DNA of 64,000 bases from Thiothrix eikelboomii (GTDB lineage: Bacteria > Pseudomonadota > Gammaproteobacteria > Thiotrichales > Thiotrichaceae). The notes below the pieces were generated by a model, which worked only from the letters and a program-made list of their open reading frames with translations, did not search any database and was not told where the DNA came from. Every line of letters starts with the position of its first letter. The stretch's first letter is position 1. Location of the stretch: positions 62,001 to 126,000 of the forward strand of contig NZ_FUYB01000003.1 in the NCBI RefSeq assembly GCF_900167255.1. The letters are read 5' to 3'. The position numbers were made by a program, and so were the translations under genes. Shown here piece after piece: positions 42,753 through 51,981 of this stretch.

Positions 42753-43565
42753 CTAAGTATTCCAGATGCGCGGCGGTGTGGCGGGGCGTCCCGTGACCAA
42801 GGGGCGGATAATCTGCCACAGATGCCGGAATAGGCGCTGCGCTTGCGCGGTGCTATTGCCGAGGTAACGCACCACCAGCACACCATTGAATAAGGTTACG
42901 CCAGCACTGCCGTTGGCAATGTCTTGGCAATGCGGGCGCACGGCTTCGAGTAGTGCAGGGGTAGCCGGAGTTGCATACAGCGTTGCCATGACAGGTTGTC
43001 CACGCAATCCGGCGGCGGTGTGCAAGTCGGCTTCACTGGCAATCAGCAAGCGATCCAGCAACAGCGGTTTGCCCGCACGGTAAACAGCCGTTTTGAACAG
43101 GGTCTTGCCGTGCGTAAATTGTTCGCCAATGCTTGGCAATCCTAGGCAGTGGATTTCCCAGCCGATGTATTGCGCCGCTGTATCCAGATGAATCGTGCTG
43201 TGCAAGGCGGTATTTGCACCGGGGAAAAAGATATTTTCCTGCGGCAACCACTCCAGACAACCGTCCGTAACGTGGAAATGTTGGTGTTGTTGCGCTTGTA
43301 ATCCGGCAGAGCGGTAAAATTTGGTTGCGCCCGGCGTGGTCAGCAAGGCATGGGCATTGGATGCGACCTGAAAGTGCATCTGCAAACAATCACCACCCAC
43401 CACGCCGCCGGGCGGGTGCAATACGTAAGCATGGCACACCTCTCCTTCGGGGTAGAAGGGGCGCTGCACTGCCAATGGCCCGCGCTGGGAACGGCTGGCA
43501 AGCACGGTTTTAGTGCTACGCTGCACGAAACAGAGGCGTAATTCGGCTTGCCAGCCTTGAGCCAT
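42753..43565 (-). CDS. ureD: Urease accessory protein UreD (UreH)
   Basis: About 270 residues. UreD is the scaffold that binds apo-urease and channels nickel from UreG. The N-terminal [20 protein letters not shown] is followed by [20 protein letters not shown] and [20 protein letters not shown], the family signature. [13 protein letters not shown] and [20 protein letters not shown] come next. In-frame starts also exist at 43616 and 43667; 43565 is chosen because the family begins a few residues before GWQ, but a start at 43616 cannot be excluded. It is the first gene of the leftward urease operon and stands behind a sigma-54-like promoter. Confidence 0.92.
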   Translation of the reverse strand: MAQGWQAELRLCFVQRSTKTVLASRSQRGPLAVQRPFYPEGEVCHAYVLHPPGGVVGGDCLQMHFQVASNAHALLTTPGATKFYRSAGLQAQQHQHFHVTDGCLEWLPQENIFFPGANTALHSTIHLDTAAQYIGWEIHCLGLPSIGEQFTHGKTLFKTAVYRAGKPLLLDRLLIASEADLHTAAGLRGQPVMATLYATPATPALLEAVRPHCQDIANGSAGVTLFNGVLVVRYLGNSTAQAQRLFRHLWQIIRPLVTGRPATPPRIWNT

Positions 43566-43669
43566 AGCAGCTTCAGTCACAGTGCGAGATAGCAAGCTAT
43601 GAGAAAACGGTAACATGACATAGGCACAAGTCCTTTTTGGCAAACAATGAAGAAACTGAAATGACAAGA

Positions 43670-43685
43670 TGCAGATTTCGTACCA
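43670..43685 (-). promoter_or_regulatory. Candidate sigma-54 promoter of the urease operon
   Basis: Minus-strand TGGTACGAAATCTGCA matches the sigma-54 consensus TGGCAC-N5-TTGCA at all but two positions, with GG and GC at the required spacing. Start of transcription would be near 43659, about 95 bases before the ureD ATG at 43565. A closely similar element stands before urtA, which supports joint nitrogen control. Confidence 0.5.
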
Positions 43686-43726
43686 AAAGTTTATAGGGTC
43701 AGGAGAAAGTGGAAGAGATTCGGTGC

Positions 43727-44407
43727 TTAGGGTAATAACCAGTCTATAGGTGCTCTGCCATTGGCCTGCAAAAATGCATTGGCACGAGAAAAGGGGCGAC
43801 TACCGAAAAAGCCACGATGTGCGGATAAGGGTGAGGGGTGCGCACTGGCAAGAATGCAATGGCGGGTAGTGTCAATCAGTACGGTTTTTTTCTGCGCGTG
43901 ATTGCCCCACAGGACAAACACTACAGGTTGAGTTTGGGCGCTAACAGCTTGGATGATGGTATCGGTGAAAGTTTCCCAGCCGCGTTTTTGATGGCTGCCT
44001 GCCTTGCCTGCTTCTACCGTCAGTACGGTGTTGAGCAGCAACACGCCCTGCGCTGCCCACGCTTGCAGGCAGCCAGTGTGACTGTTGTTAATGCCGAGGT
44101 CATCTTGCAATTCGCGGTTAACATTGAGCAGTGAACGCGGCAATGGGGCAACATCGGGTTGCACGGAAAATGCCAGTCCGTGAGCGTGTCCGGGCGTGGG
44201 GTATGGGTCTTGACCGAGAATAACGACTTTGACCTGATCCAGTGGTGTGCTTTGCAAGGCGTTGAAGCGCTGTTCTGGCGGGGGCAGGAATTGTTTGCCT
44301 GCCGCAACTTCGGATTGCAGAAAATGGCTCAGGGCGAGCAGGTAAGGTTTGGTGAATTCTACACCGATGGCGGCTTGCCAGCTTGGGGGGAGAGTGGTGT
44401 TTTGCAT
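43727..44407 (-). CDS. ung: Uracil-DNA glycosylase (family 1, Ung)
   Basis: 226-residue DNA repair enzyme that removes uracil from DNA. The water-activating loop [20 protein letters not shown] stands near residue 65, with the catalytic Asp; [23 protein letters not shown] near 125 contains the uracil-pocket Asn; [11 protein letters not shown] follows; and [20 protein letters not shown] near 190 holds the catalytic His and the minor-groove loop. Normal length and all motifs intact. It stands alone between ureD and the restriction island and is transcribed leftward, divergent from the AlbA_2 gene 115 bases away. Confidence 0.95.
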   Translation of the reverse strand: MQNTTLPPSWQAAIGVEFTKPYLLALSHFLQSEVAAGKQFLPPPEQRFNALQSTPLDQVKVVILGQDPYPTPGHAHGLAFSVQPDVAPLPRSLLNVNRELQDDLGINNSHTGCLQAWAAQGVLLLNTVLTVEAGKAGSHQKRGWETFTDTIIQAVSAQTQPVVFVLWGNHAQKKTVLIDTTRHCILASAHPSPLSAHRGFFGSRPFSRANAFLQANGRAPIDWLLP

Positions 44408-44522
44408 GGGTATGGGTTTACCTTGTTCAGCAGACGCGGGGCATGTGTTATAGCATAGCGGTGACAGCGTTCACATTACGCTATACTGCCAACATTTAAG
44501 AAATAGCCTGTTTGGAGATGCC

Positions 44523-45770
44523 ATGAACCCGATCCACCTCATGCAGCGCATTCGTTTAGGCGAAGATTCCACGCTGGAACTCAAACAGATCCACATTAAA
44601 GACGCTGGCAAAAATCTTGAGCCACATCCCGATGGTCTATCGGATGAATTGGCTGCAATGGGGAATGCCAATGGTGGCTTGATGGTGTTTGGGGTCGATG
44701 ATAAAACCCGTGCTGTTACGGGGATTCCCGCCGAACATCTGGATCGAGTGGAAACATGGCTGACCGCTATTTGCACGGATCGTATCAAGCCCCCACTGGA
44801 AATCGCTACCCATCATCTCGAATTACCGGATGCAAGCGGACAATTACAAGCCGTGATCGTCGCGGAAGTGCCGCGCAGTTTGTGGGTACACCAAAGTGCG
44901 AATGGCTATTTCAAACGTATTGGTCACGCCAAACGCGAAATGCAACCGGATATGTTGGCGCGTTTATTTCAGCAACGTAGTCAGGCGCGAATCGTGCGTT
45001 TTGAGGAGCAAGTTGTTCCCAAAGCCCGTTTCGATGATCTTGACGCATTGTTATTACGCCGTTTTCTCAAGCCTGACCAAGGTGATGTGATTACCCAATT
45101 GGCACGGCTGCATTTGATTGACAATCGTGAGGGTGAAGCCCTGCCCACCATTGCGGGGGTCTTGCTCTGTACGTTAGACCCAACCAAGTGGTTACGTAAT
45201 GCTGAAATTCTTGCTGTCGCCCATAGCGGCTTGCGCAATGATCCGAATGAGCAACTGGATGCGCAGGAAATCCGGGGACCATTGGATAGGCAAATCCTAG
45301 ATGCTTTCCACTTTGTGCGCCGTAACATGACCACTGCGGCACGTAAACCTTTGGGGCGCGTGGATTACCCGCAATACCATTTGGGCGCAGTATTTGAGGC
45401 GATTGTGAATGCGGTGGCGCACCGGGATTATTCCCTACACGCGCAACGCATCCGTTTGTTTATGTTTGCCGATCGGCTGGAGATCCATTCACCGGGCGCA
45501 TTGCCTAACACCTTATCGTTGGAGTCGATGAGCCGTTTGTCGGTACCGCGTAACGAAATCCTCGCCAGCCTGTTTTCGCGTTATTACCCGGTTGATGAAG
45601 TCGGCTTGGGCAAAAGCTACCTGATGGATAGGCGCGGTTTCGGCGTGGAAATGCTGCTGCGGGAAAGCGAAAAACTGTCTGGTAAATTGCCGAAATACGA
45701 GTCGATCAGTGATTTGGAGCTGTGTCTAACCATTTATGCGCAGTCATTGCCCGTTTTAGAGAATCCATGA
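44523..45770 (+). CDS. AlbA_2-domain ATP-binding protein (Schlafen/RecG-like regulator)
   Basis: 415 residues. The N-terminal AlbA_2 (Schlafen-like) putative nucleic-acid-binding domain shows EDSTLELKQIHIKDAG near residue 15 and ELAAMGNANGGLMVFGVDDK near 43. The C-terminal part has an HATPase_c_4-like block, VFEAIVNAVAHRDYSLHAQR near 285, then RLEIHSPGALPNTLSLE and ARRGFGVEMLLR-like end (here RRGFGVEMLLRESEKL). Members are common in defence islands and near restriction genes, with unclear function. It starts behind TTTGGAGATGCC. The stop overlaps the start of the helicase gene by an ATGA, so it is the first gene of the island's operon. Confidence 0.78.
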   Translation: MNPIHLMQRIRLGEDSTLELKQIHIKDAGKNLEPHPDGLSDELAAMGNANGGLMVFGVDDKTRAVTGIPAEHLDRVETWLTAICTDRIKPPLEIATHHLELPDASGQLQAVIVAEVPRSLWVHQSANGYFKRIGHAKREMQPDMLARLFQQRSQARIVRFEEQVVPKARFDDLDALLLRRFLKPDQGDVITQLARLHLIDNREGEALPTIAGVLLCTLDPTKWLRNAEILAVAHSGLRNDPNEQLDAQEIRGPLDRQILDAFHFVRRNMTTAARKPLGRVDYPQYHLGAVFEAIVNAVAHRDYSLHAQRIRLFMFADRLEIHSPGALPNTLSLESMSRLSVPRNEILASLFSRYYPVDEVGLGKSYLMDRRGFGVEMLLRESEKLSGKLPKYESISDLELCLTIYAQSLPVLENP

Positions 45771-48649
45771 TGACCCAAAGTTTTCCAAACCTGTTGTTGA
45801 CTCCTCACCAAGCCCAATACTACGCATGGCAGCTCACTCGTCATGCCGCAAGCAACTCCCTCGAATCGCTTGCCCCAACACTGGTAAACGCCCAAATCGA
45901 CCTTAACCCACATCAGGTTGAAGCTGCCTTGTTTGCCTACGAAAATCCTTTATCCAAAGGTGTCATCCTCGCCGATGAAGTCGGTTTAGGTAAAACCATC
46001 GAAGCGGGGCTAGTCATTGCGCAACGTTGGGCAGAACGCAAACGCCGAATATTGATCATCGTTCCCGCCAATCTACGCAAACAATGGCATCAGGAGTTAC
46101 AGGACAAATTTGGCTTGCCCTGTCTGCTGCTGGAAAGCAAAAACTATAACACCTTGCAAAAAGCGGGTACTCGGTATCCGTTTGATAATACCGATTACAT
46201 CATTATTGGCTCTTACCAGTTTGCCAAAAGCAAGGCTAAAGACGTAAAAGCGGTGGATTGGGATTTGGTGGTGATGGATGAAGCTCACCGTCTGCGCAAC
46301 GTTTACAAAACCGGGAATGTCATTGCCCGCACCCTCAAGGAAACACTGGCGCATGTCCATTCCAAAATCCTGCTGACTGCCACTCCGTTACAAAATTCCT
46401 TGCTGGAACTGTATGGATTGGTCAGCCTGATTGATGATCGGGTGTTTGGTGATTTGGAGAGTTTCCGTACTCAGTTTGGACAAGCCAACCGCGAAACGAC
46501 GCTGCAAAACTTGCGTCACCGTATCAGCCCATTTTGCAAGCGAACCCTACGGCGGCAAGTCCAACAATACGTCCCTTACACCAAACGCATTCCGATTCTG
46601 GAAGAGTTCACGCCGACACAGGATGAGCGGGATTTTTCCAATTTGGTTGCCGAGTATTTGCGCCGCCCCAAGTTGCAAGCCTTGCCGGATGGTCAACGCC
46701 AGTTAATTTCACTGGTGTTGTGGAAACTGTTGGCATCGTCTACCCATGCGATTGCGGGGGCATTGGAAACAATGGCAAACCGTTTGCAAGCAACGCTGGA
46801 TGACCCAGACAAGCTGGATTCAACGCTATTGGATGATGACTATGAGGCGATGGATGAAACTGCTGAGGAATGGGATGACGAAGACCAGATAAACGACAAG
46901 CCACTCAACGTCCGCGAAGCTATCCAACAAGAAATGGGAGAACTACGTCTGTTCAAGGAAAAAGCCGACCAGATTCGGGACAACAGCAAGGGGCAAGCCC
47001 TGTTGCTGGCGCTGGCTAAGGCATTCAAGGAACTGGAACGCTTGGGGGCGGCAAAAAAAGCCATCATTTTTACCGAATCCAAACGCACCCAAAGCTATCT
47101 GCAAAACCTGTTACGGGATACCTCTTACGGTGCAGGCTTGGTGCTATTCAATGGTACAAACAGCGACACCCAAGCCCAGCAAATCCATAAGGCATGGGCG
47201 CAACGTCATGCCGGTACGGATAAGGTTAGCGGCTCAAAAACGGCGGATACCCGTGCCGCGCTGGTTGATTTCTTCCGCGAACAAGGCAGTGTGATGATTG
47301 CCACCGAAGCGGGGGCGGAGGGTATCAACCTTCAGTTCTGTTCACTGGTGATCAATTATGATTTGCCGTGGAATCCGCAACGCATTGAGCAGCGCATTGG
47401 GCGTTGCCACCGTTATGGGCAAAAACACGATGTAGTGGTAGTCAACTTTGTCGATTTGAGCAATGAAGCTGACAAACGTGTGTATGAATTATTGGCGCAG
47501 AAATTCCAGCTTTTTGAAGGTGTATTCGGTGCAAGCGATGAAGTGTTGGGCGCAATTGGTTCGGGGATCGACTTTGAACGCCGCATTGCCCGTATCTACC
47601 AAACCTGCCGCAAACCGGAAGAAATTCGCAGCAGTTTTGCCGCACTCCAGCAAGAATTGGCAGGCGAAATCACGGAAGCGATGACACAAACCCGCCAGTT
47701 GTTGCTCGAAAACTTTGATGAAGAAGTCCACGCCAAACTGAAGAAACATGCCGCTGACAGCGAGACTATCCTCAGCCGCTACGAGCGGATGCTGATGGAT
47801 TTGACCAGTACCGCACTCGCTACCCACGCTGAATTCAGTGGTGACAACGGCTTCAATCTGCAAAGCCTGCCTACCTCGACCTTACAAGGACAAGTGCCAC
47901 TCGGACGTTATGAATTGCCGCGCCGTTCTGGGGAAGCGCACCTCTACCGCTTGGGGCATCCACTGGCAGAATGGTTGCTGGCTCAAGCCAAACAAATCCA
48001 TTTGCCACCTGCCCGTTTGCGTTTTGATTACGCAGCGTATGGCACAAGGCTGGCAACACTGGAAAACGTGCGGGGGACGAGTGGCATTTTGCAAGCGCGG
48101 TTACTGAGCGTTTCTGCACTGGCACAGGAAGAACAACATTTGCTGGTGGCGGCAGTTGACCATAACGGCAATGTGTTGGCACTGGATGACCCCGACAAAC
48201 TGTTACGCATCCCGGCAATGGTCACGGCGACACCGATAGATTTGCCTGACAGCCCATTGCTGCAACACGATCTTGCACAACGTAAAAATGCCTTGTTGCG
48301 TGAAATCAACGACCGCAACCTGAGCTATTTCGATCAGGAAGTGCAAAAGCTCGATGGCTGGGCGGATGACCTCAAGCTGGGGCTGGAACAGGAAATCAAG
48401 GACATTGACCGCGAAATCAAGGAAGTGCGCCGTACCGCTGCGATTGCGCCCACACTGGATGAAAAGCTGCATTGGCAGAAACGCCAGCGCGAACTCGAAA
48501 CCAAACGCAGCAAGTCACGCCGCGAACTGTTCCGGCGGCAGGATGACATCGACGAGCAGCGCAATGAATTGATCACAGAACTAGAAGACCGCTTGCAGCA
48601 GCGGGTGGAAGAACAGATTCTGTTTACTATCGAATGGGAATTGGTGTAG
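45767..48649 (+). CDS. SNF2-type DEAD/DEAH helicase (restriction/defence associated)
   Basis: About 960 residues. The two helicase domains are clear: Walker A ILADEVGLGKTIEAGLVIAQ near residue 70, Walker B VVMDEAHRLRNVYKTG near 170, ILLTATPLQNSLLELYGL, and in the second domain IIFTESKRTQSYLQNLL, EAGAEGINLQFCSLVINYDL and QRIEQRIGRCHRYGQKHDVV near 540. The last 200 residues form a long charged coiled coil (KEVRRTAAIAP, KRSKSRRELFRRQDDIDEQR). It resembles SNF2-like helicases of defence loci such as DrmD of DISARM, but DrmA, DrmB and DrmC are not here. It is coupled to the AlbA_2 gene and precedes UPF0175 and the Mod gene. Confidence 0.85.
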   Translation: MMTQSFPNLLLTPHQAQYYAWQLTRHAASNSLESLAPTLVNAQIDLNPHQVEAALFAYENPLSKGVILADEVGLGKTIEAGLVIAQRWAERKRRILIIVPANLRKQWHQELQDKFGLPCLLLESKNYNTLQKAGTRYPFDNTDYIIIGSYQFAKSKAKDVKAVDWDLVVMDEAHRLRNVYKTGNVIARTLKETLAHVHSKILLTATPLQNSLLELYGLVSLIDDRVFGDLESFRTQFGQANRETTLQNLRHRISPFCKRTLRRQVQQYVPYTKRIPILEEFTPTQDERDFSNLVAEYLRRPKLQALPDGQRQLISLVLWKLLASSTHAIAGALETMANRLQATLDDPDKLDSTLLDDDYEAMDETAEEWDDEDQINDKPLNVREAIQQEMGELRLFKEKADQIRDNSKGQALLLALAKAFKELERLGAAKKAIIFTESKRTQSYLQNLLRDTSYGAGLVLFNGTNSDTQAQQIHKAWAQRHAGTDKVSGSKTADTRAALVDFFREQGSVMIATEAGAEGINLQFCSLVINYDLPWNPQRIEQRIGRCHRYGQKHDVVVVNFVDLSNEADKRVYELLAQKFQLFEGVFGASDEVLGAIGSGIDFERRIARIYQTCRKPEEIRSSFAALQQELAGEITEAMTQTRQLLLENFDEEVHAKLKKHAADSETILSRYERMLMDLTSTALATHAEFSGDNGFNLQSLPTSTLQGQVPLGRYELPRRSGEAHLYRLGHPLAEWLLAQAKQIHLPPARLRFDYAAYGTRLATLENVRGTSGILQARLLSVSALAQEEQHLLVAAVDHNGNVLALDDPDKLLRIPAMVTATPIDLPDSPLLQHDLAQRKNALLREINDRNLSYFDQEVQKLDGWADDLKLGLEQEIKDIDREIKEVRRTAAIAPTLDEKLHWQKRQRELETKRSKSRRELFRRQDDIDEQRNELITELEDRLQQRVEEQILFTIEWELV

Positions 48650-48718
48650 CTGCCTGATATTTTGAGGTATCAGGTATCTACGCTACACTAACTCCAACAC
48701 TCACGGGGAAAAATTACT

Positions 48719-48970
48719 ATGCACAGCCTGTCAATACCCTATGCCGATGACCTGTTGGTCACATCCGGCAAAGCACCACGAGAACTGGAAGAGGAATTAC
48801 GTTTCCTGCTGGCAGTTAAGCTGTTTGAAATGCACCGTTTGTCACTGGGCAAAGCTGCCGAATTCTGCGGCATGGTCAAACTGCGCTTCATGTTTGAGTT
48901 GGGGCGGCTGAAAGTGCCAGTTGTCCATCTGAGCGATGATCAGATCGCAGATGAGTTGCTGAATGATTAA
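48719..48970 (+). CDS. UPF0175 family small protein (antitoxin-like)
   Basis: 83 residues with the UPF0175 helix pattern: RELEEELRFLLAVKLFEMHR then LSLGKAAEFCGMVKLRFMFE, an HTH-like repeat, and VVHLSDDQIADELLND at the end. The family is often the antitoxin-side partner of a PIN (DUF3368) toxin. No such toxin follows here: the next frame, from ATG 48963, stops after 15 codons. It starts behind CACGGGGAAAAATTACT, about 70 bases after the helicase gene. It may be an orphan antitoxin or a regulator of the island. Confidence 0.75.
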   Translation: MHSLSIPYADDLLVTSGKAPRELEEELRFLLAVKLFEMHRLSLGKAAEFCGMVKLRFMFELGRLKVPVVHLSDDQIADELLND

Positions 48971-49186
48971 GCCCGCCATTGTTGCCAAATCTTTTGAAGA
49001 CATCAAATAAACCAGCGAACATGTTAAAAAATCAGGAGAACCCATCAGGGTATCACTTTGCCGACGCTGGCAAACCGATGATCAAGCAATCTACACCGAA
49101 AATGGAGCTTGACCAACGGGATGCAGGTGGTTTATTAGGTGGTGGCACAAATAGCGATCACGAATGATTCCAAACTTGAGACCCCC

Positions 49187-50902
49187 ATGACCCAGCCCAA
49201 ACTCGAACTCACCTGGATCGGCAAATCCCACCGCCCCAAACTCGAACCGCGCATCCTGCTGGAAGACCCCGCCAAGTCCCACCACGCCGCCACCCGCGTG
49301 ACCGACCACGACCAGTTCGACAACCGCCTGATTTTCGGGGACAACCTGCTGGCCTTACGCGCTTTGGAAGCCGAGTTCACCGGCAAGATCAAATGTGTGT
49401 TTATCGACCCGCCGTACAACACGGGCAGCGCGTTTACGCATTACGATGACGGGCTGGAACATTCCATCTGGCTGGGGCTAATGCGTGACCGCCTCGAAAT
49501 CATCCGCCGCCTGCTTTCCGACGATGGTTCGCTGTGGATTACCATCGACGACAACGAATGCCACTACCTCAAAGTCCTCTGCGACGAACTCTTCGGTCGC
49601 CAAAACTTCGTCGCCAATGCTGTTTGGCAAAAAAAATATACTATTGCCAATGATGCAAAATGGCTTTCTGATAATCATGACCATGTGTTGGTTTATGCAA
49701 TAAATAAAGAGAACTGGCGACCATTTCGTTTAGCTAGAAGTGAGGACATGGATAAGCGTTATACGAACCCAGACAATCATCCTAAAGGGGCATGGAAAGC
49801 AACACCTTTATATGCGAAAAGAACAGGGTCAGAAAAAGAACAAGCATTTACATTTACGTTCAAAAATGGCTATACGTGGTCTCCTCCAAGAGGAAATTCA
49901 CCACGGTTTCCTGCTGAGAAACTACGCCAAATGGATGAAAATAATGAAATCTGGTTTGGTGTAAATGGTGATACTGCACCATCTCGTAAGACATTTCTGA
50001 GTGAGTTAAAAATATCTGGCACACCATCACCAACCGTTTGGCTACATGGAGAAGTGGGAAATAACCATGAAGCTAGAGAAGAAGTAAAAGCAATTAATCT
50101 AGAAGATTCTTTTTCAACTCCAAAACCAGAAAAACTCATAAAACGAATTTTGGAATTGGCAACTCTACCGGGGGATTGGGTGCTGGATTCGTTTGGGGGG
50201 AGCGGCACGACCGGCGCGGTAGCGCACAAGATGGGGCGCAAGTGGATCATGGTGGAACTGGGCGACCACTGCCACACCCACATCATCCCGCGCCTGCAAA
50301 AAGTCATCGACGGCAGCGACCAAGGCGGCATCAGCAAAGCAATGAACTGGGCAGGCGGCGGCGGATTCCGCTATTACAAACTCGCGCCCTCCCTGCTGGA
50401 ACGCGACCGCTGGGGTAATTTCACCATCAACCCCGATTACAACGCCGCCATGATGAGCGAAGCCCTGTGCAAACAGCACGGCTACACCTACGCCCCCTCC
50501 GAAACCGTGTTCTGGCAACAAGGCTACGCCACCGAACGCAGTTTCCTCTACGCCACCACCCAAAACCTGTCCTTCGAGCAACTGCAAGCACTCGCGGAAG
50601 AAGTCGGCGAACACAGTTCCCTGCTAATCATCGCCGCCGCATGGCGCGGCATCAGCGGCGAAGAAGCCAGCCGCCTTTGGCCTAACCTCACCCTGAAAAA
50701 AATCCCCAACAGCATTTTGCACCTGTGTGAATGGGGCAAGGACGACTACAGCCTCAACGTCGCCAACCTGCCAATGGCACAGCCCGTGGATGAACCCACG
50801 CCTGTAGGTCGGGCTTCAGCCCGACAAGTCGGATTAAAATCCGACCCACAACAAGATAACACCAGCGGCACACAAGCCAGCTTGTTTGGAGATGAATCAT
50901 GA
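49187..50902 (+). CDS. Site-specific DNA methyltransferase, type III Mod-like
   Basis: About 571 residues. Beta-class amino-methyltransferase: the catalytic DPPYNTGSAFTHYDDGLEHS stands near residue 74, before the AdoMet motif VLDSFGGSGTTGAVAHKMGR near 335. This order and the N-terminal LIFGDNLLALRALEAEF are those of type III Mod subunits (N6-adenine). The target-recognition part between the motifs (about 49620-50165) is visibly AT-rich against GC-rich flanks, which suggests exchange by recombination. Near the 3' end two short palindromes are read in frame. The ATG at 49187 is preferred; the frame stays open to 49139. It is coupled to the DUF1016 gene by ATGA. Confidence 0.88.
   Translation: MTQPKLELTWIGKSHRPKLEPRILLEDPAKSHHAATRVTDHDQFDNRLIFGDNLLALRALEAEFTGKIKCVFIDPPYNTGSAFTHYDDGLEHSIWLGLMRDRLEIIRRLLSDDGSLWITIDDNECHYLKVLCDELFGRQNFVANAVWQKKYTIANDAKWLSDNHDHVLVYAINKENWRPFRLARSEDMDKRYTNPDNHPKGAWKATPLYAKRTGSEKEQAFTFTFKNGYTWSPPRGNSPRFPAEKLRQMDENNEIWFGVNGDTAPSRKTFLSELKISGTPSPTVWLHGEVGNNHEAREEVKAINLEDSFSTPKPEKLIKRILELATLPGDWVLDSFGGSGTTGAVAHKMGRKWIMVELGDHCHTHIIPRLQKVIDGSDQGGISKAMNWAGGGGFRYYKLAPSLLERDRWGNFTINPDYNAAMMSEALCKQHGYTYAPSETVFWQQGYATERSFLYATTQNLSFEQLQALAEEVGEHSSLLIIAAAWRGISGEEASRLWPNLTLKKIPNSILHLCEWGKDDYSLNVANLPMAQPVDEPTPVGRASARQVGLKSDPQQDNTSGTQASLFGDES
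50808..50845. repeat. Pair of short palindromes (REP-like) inside the Mod gene
   Basis: Two 18-bp near-perfect palindromes two bases apart: GTCGGGCTTCAGCCCGAC (50808-50825) and GTCGGATTAAAATCCGAC (50828-50845). They are translated in frame as VGRASARQVGLKSDP near the C terminus of the methylase. Such GTCGGGCTTCAGCCCGAC units are scattered repeats in many bacterial genomes, usually between genes. Confidence 0.8.
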
Positions 50903-51981
50903 ACGAACTGACCAACGCTGAATTGATCACCCGCATTCGTGACATCTGGGAAGCCTCTCGCCAGCAAGCGGTACGTTCCGTTAATTCTGCCCATGTGTGC
51001 GCTAACTGGCTCATCGGCAAGCAGATTGTGGAAGCCGAACAAGGCGGTGAGCAACGTGCAGAATACGGTAAAGCCCTGATAGTCTCACTCTCAAAAGAGC
51101 TAACGGACGAATACGGCAGCGGCTTTTCGGTATCGGCACTCAAATACATGCGTCTGTTTTTTCTAAGTTATCCGTTACTACTCACAAAAAGCCACGCACT
51201 GCGTGACCAATTGGATCAATCAAACGATAGTGAATGGAAAGCAGGCTTATTACACCCCAACTTATCGTGGACACACTACCGCACTTTGTTAAAAGTCGAT
51301 CGGCAAGAAGCGCGTGATTTTTACGAAATCGAAACACTGCGCAACGGCTGGTCAGCCCGCCAACTGGAACGGCAGGTTGCCTCATTGCTATTTGACCGTC
51401 TGCTCAAAAGCCGCGATAAAGAAGGAATGTTGGCACTTGCCAACCAAGGTTTGCAGCCTGCTCGCCCACTGGATGTCATTAAAGACCCGTATGTGCTGGA
51501 ATTTCTCAACTTGCCAGACGTACCTCAATGGCACGAAAGCCAACTGGAACAAGCGTTATTGGCGCAACTACAAGATTTCCTATTGGAATTGGGTAACGGC
51601 TTTGCCTTTGTCGGGCGGCAAATACGCTTAACCTTGGATGGCGACCATTTCTACCCTGACATGGTGTTTTACCACGTCAAACTCAAATGTTATGTAGTAA
51701 TTGACCTCAAGCTGGGTAAGCTCAATCACGCTGATTTGGGGCAAATGCAGCTTTACGTCAATTACTATGAGCGTGAAATAGCCAGCAGCGACGACAACCC
51801 GACCATCGGTTTGATCCTGTGCAGTGAAAAAAATGATGCTGTCGTGCGTTACGTGTTGGGTGAACACAACCAACAAATTTTTGCTAGCCGTTACCAGCTC
51901 TACCTACCCACTGAAGCACAACTGCAAGCCGAATTGCAGCGTGAATTTAACCAACTAATGCTGCTGGGGGAAACACCATGA
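50899..51981 (+). CDS. DUF1016 (YhcG-type) PD-(D/E)xK nuclease-domain protein
   Basis: 360 residues. The N-terminal helical DUF1016 domain reads INSAHVCANW-like (SVNSAHVCANWLIGKQIVEA), YGKALIVSLSKELTDEYGSG and FSVSALKYMRLFF; LSWTHYRTLLKVDRQEARDF comes near residue 118. The C-terminal nuclease domain has HFYPDMVFYHVKLKCYVVID followed by LKLGKLNHADLGQMQLYV, near residue 250. The core reads D...DLK where most relatives have ELK, a conservative acidic change. Family members occur next to restriction and methylase genes, with poorly known function. It overlaps both the Mod gene before it and the Res gene after it by ATGA junctions. Confidence 0.85.
   Translation: MNELTNAELITRIRDIWEASRQQAVRSVNSAHVCANWLIGKQIVEAEQGGEQRAEYGKALIVSLSKELTDEYGSGFSVSALKYMRLFFLSYPLLLTKSHALRDQLDQSNDSEWKAGLLHPNLSWTHYRTLLKVDRQEARDFYEIETLRNGWSARQLERQVASLLFDRLLKSRDKEGMLALANQGLQPARPLDVIKDPYVLEFLNLPDVPQWHESQLEQALLAQLQDFLLELGNGFAFVGRQIRLTLDGDHFYPDMVFYHVKLKCYVVIDLKLGKLNHADLGQMQLYVNYYEREIASSDDNPTIGLILCSEKNDAVVRYVLGEHNQQIFASRYQLYLPTEAQLQAELQREFNQLMLLGETP

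Noticed and set aside
49021-49167. 48-codon frame upstream of the methylase as a real gene
   Set aside because: No ribosome site and no clear homology; it may be a remnant. Mentioned only in the UPF0175 finding.
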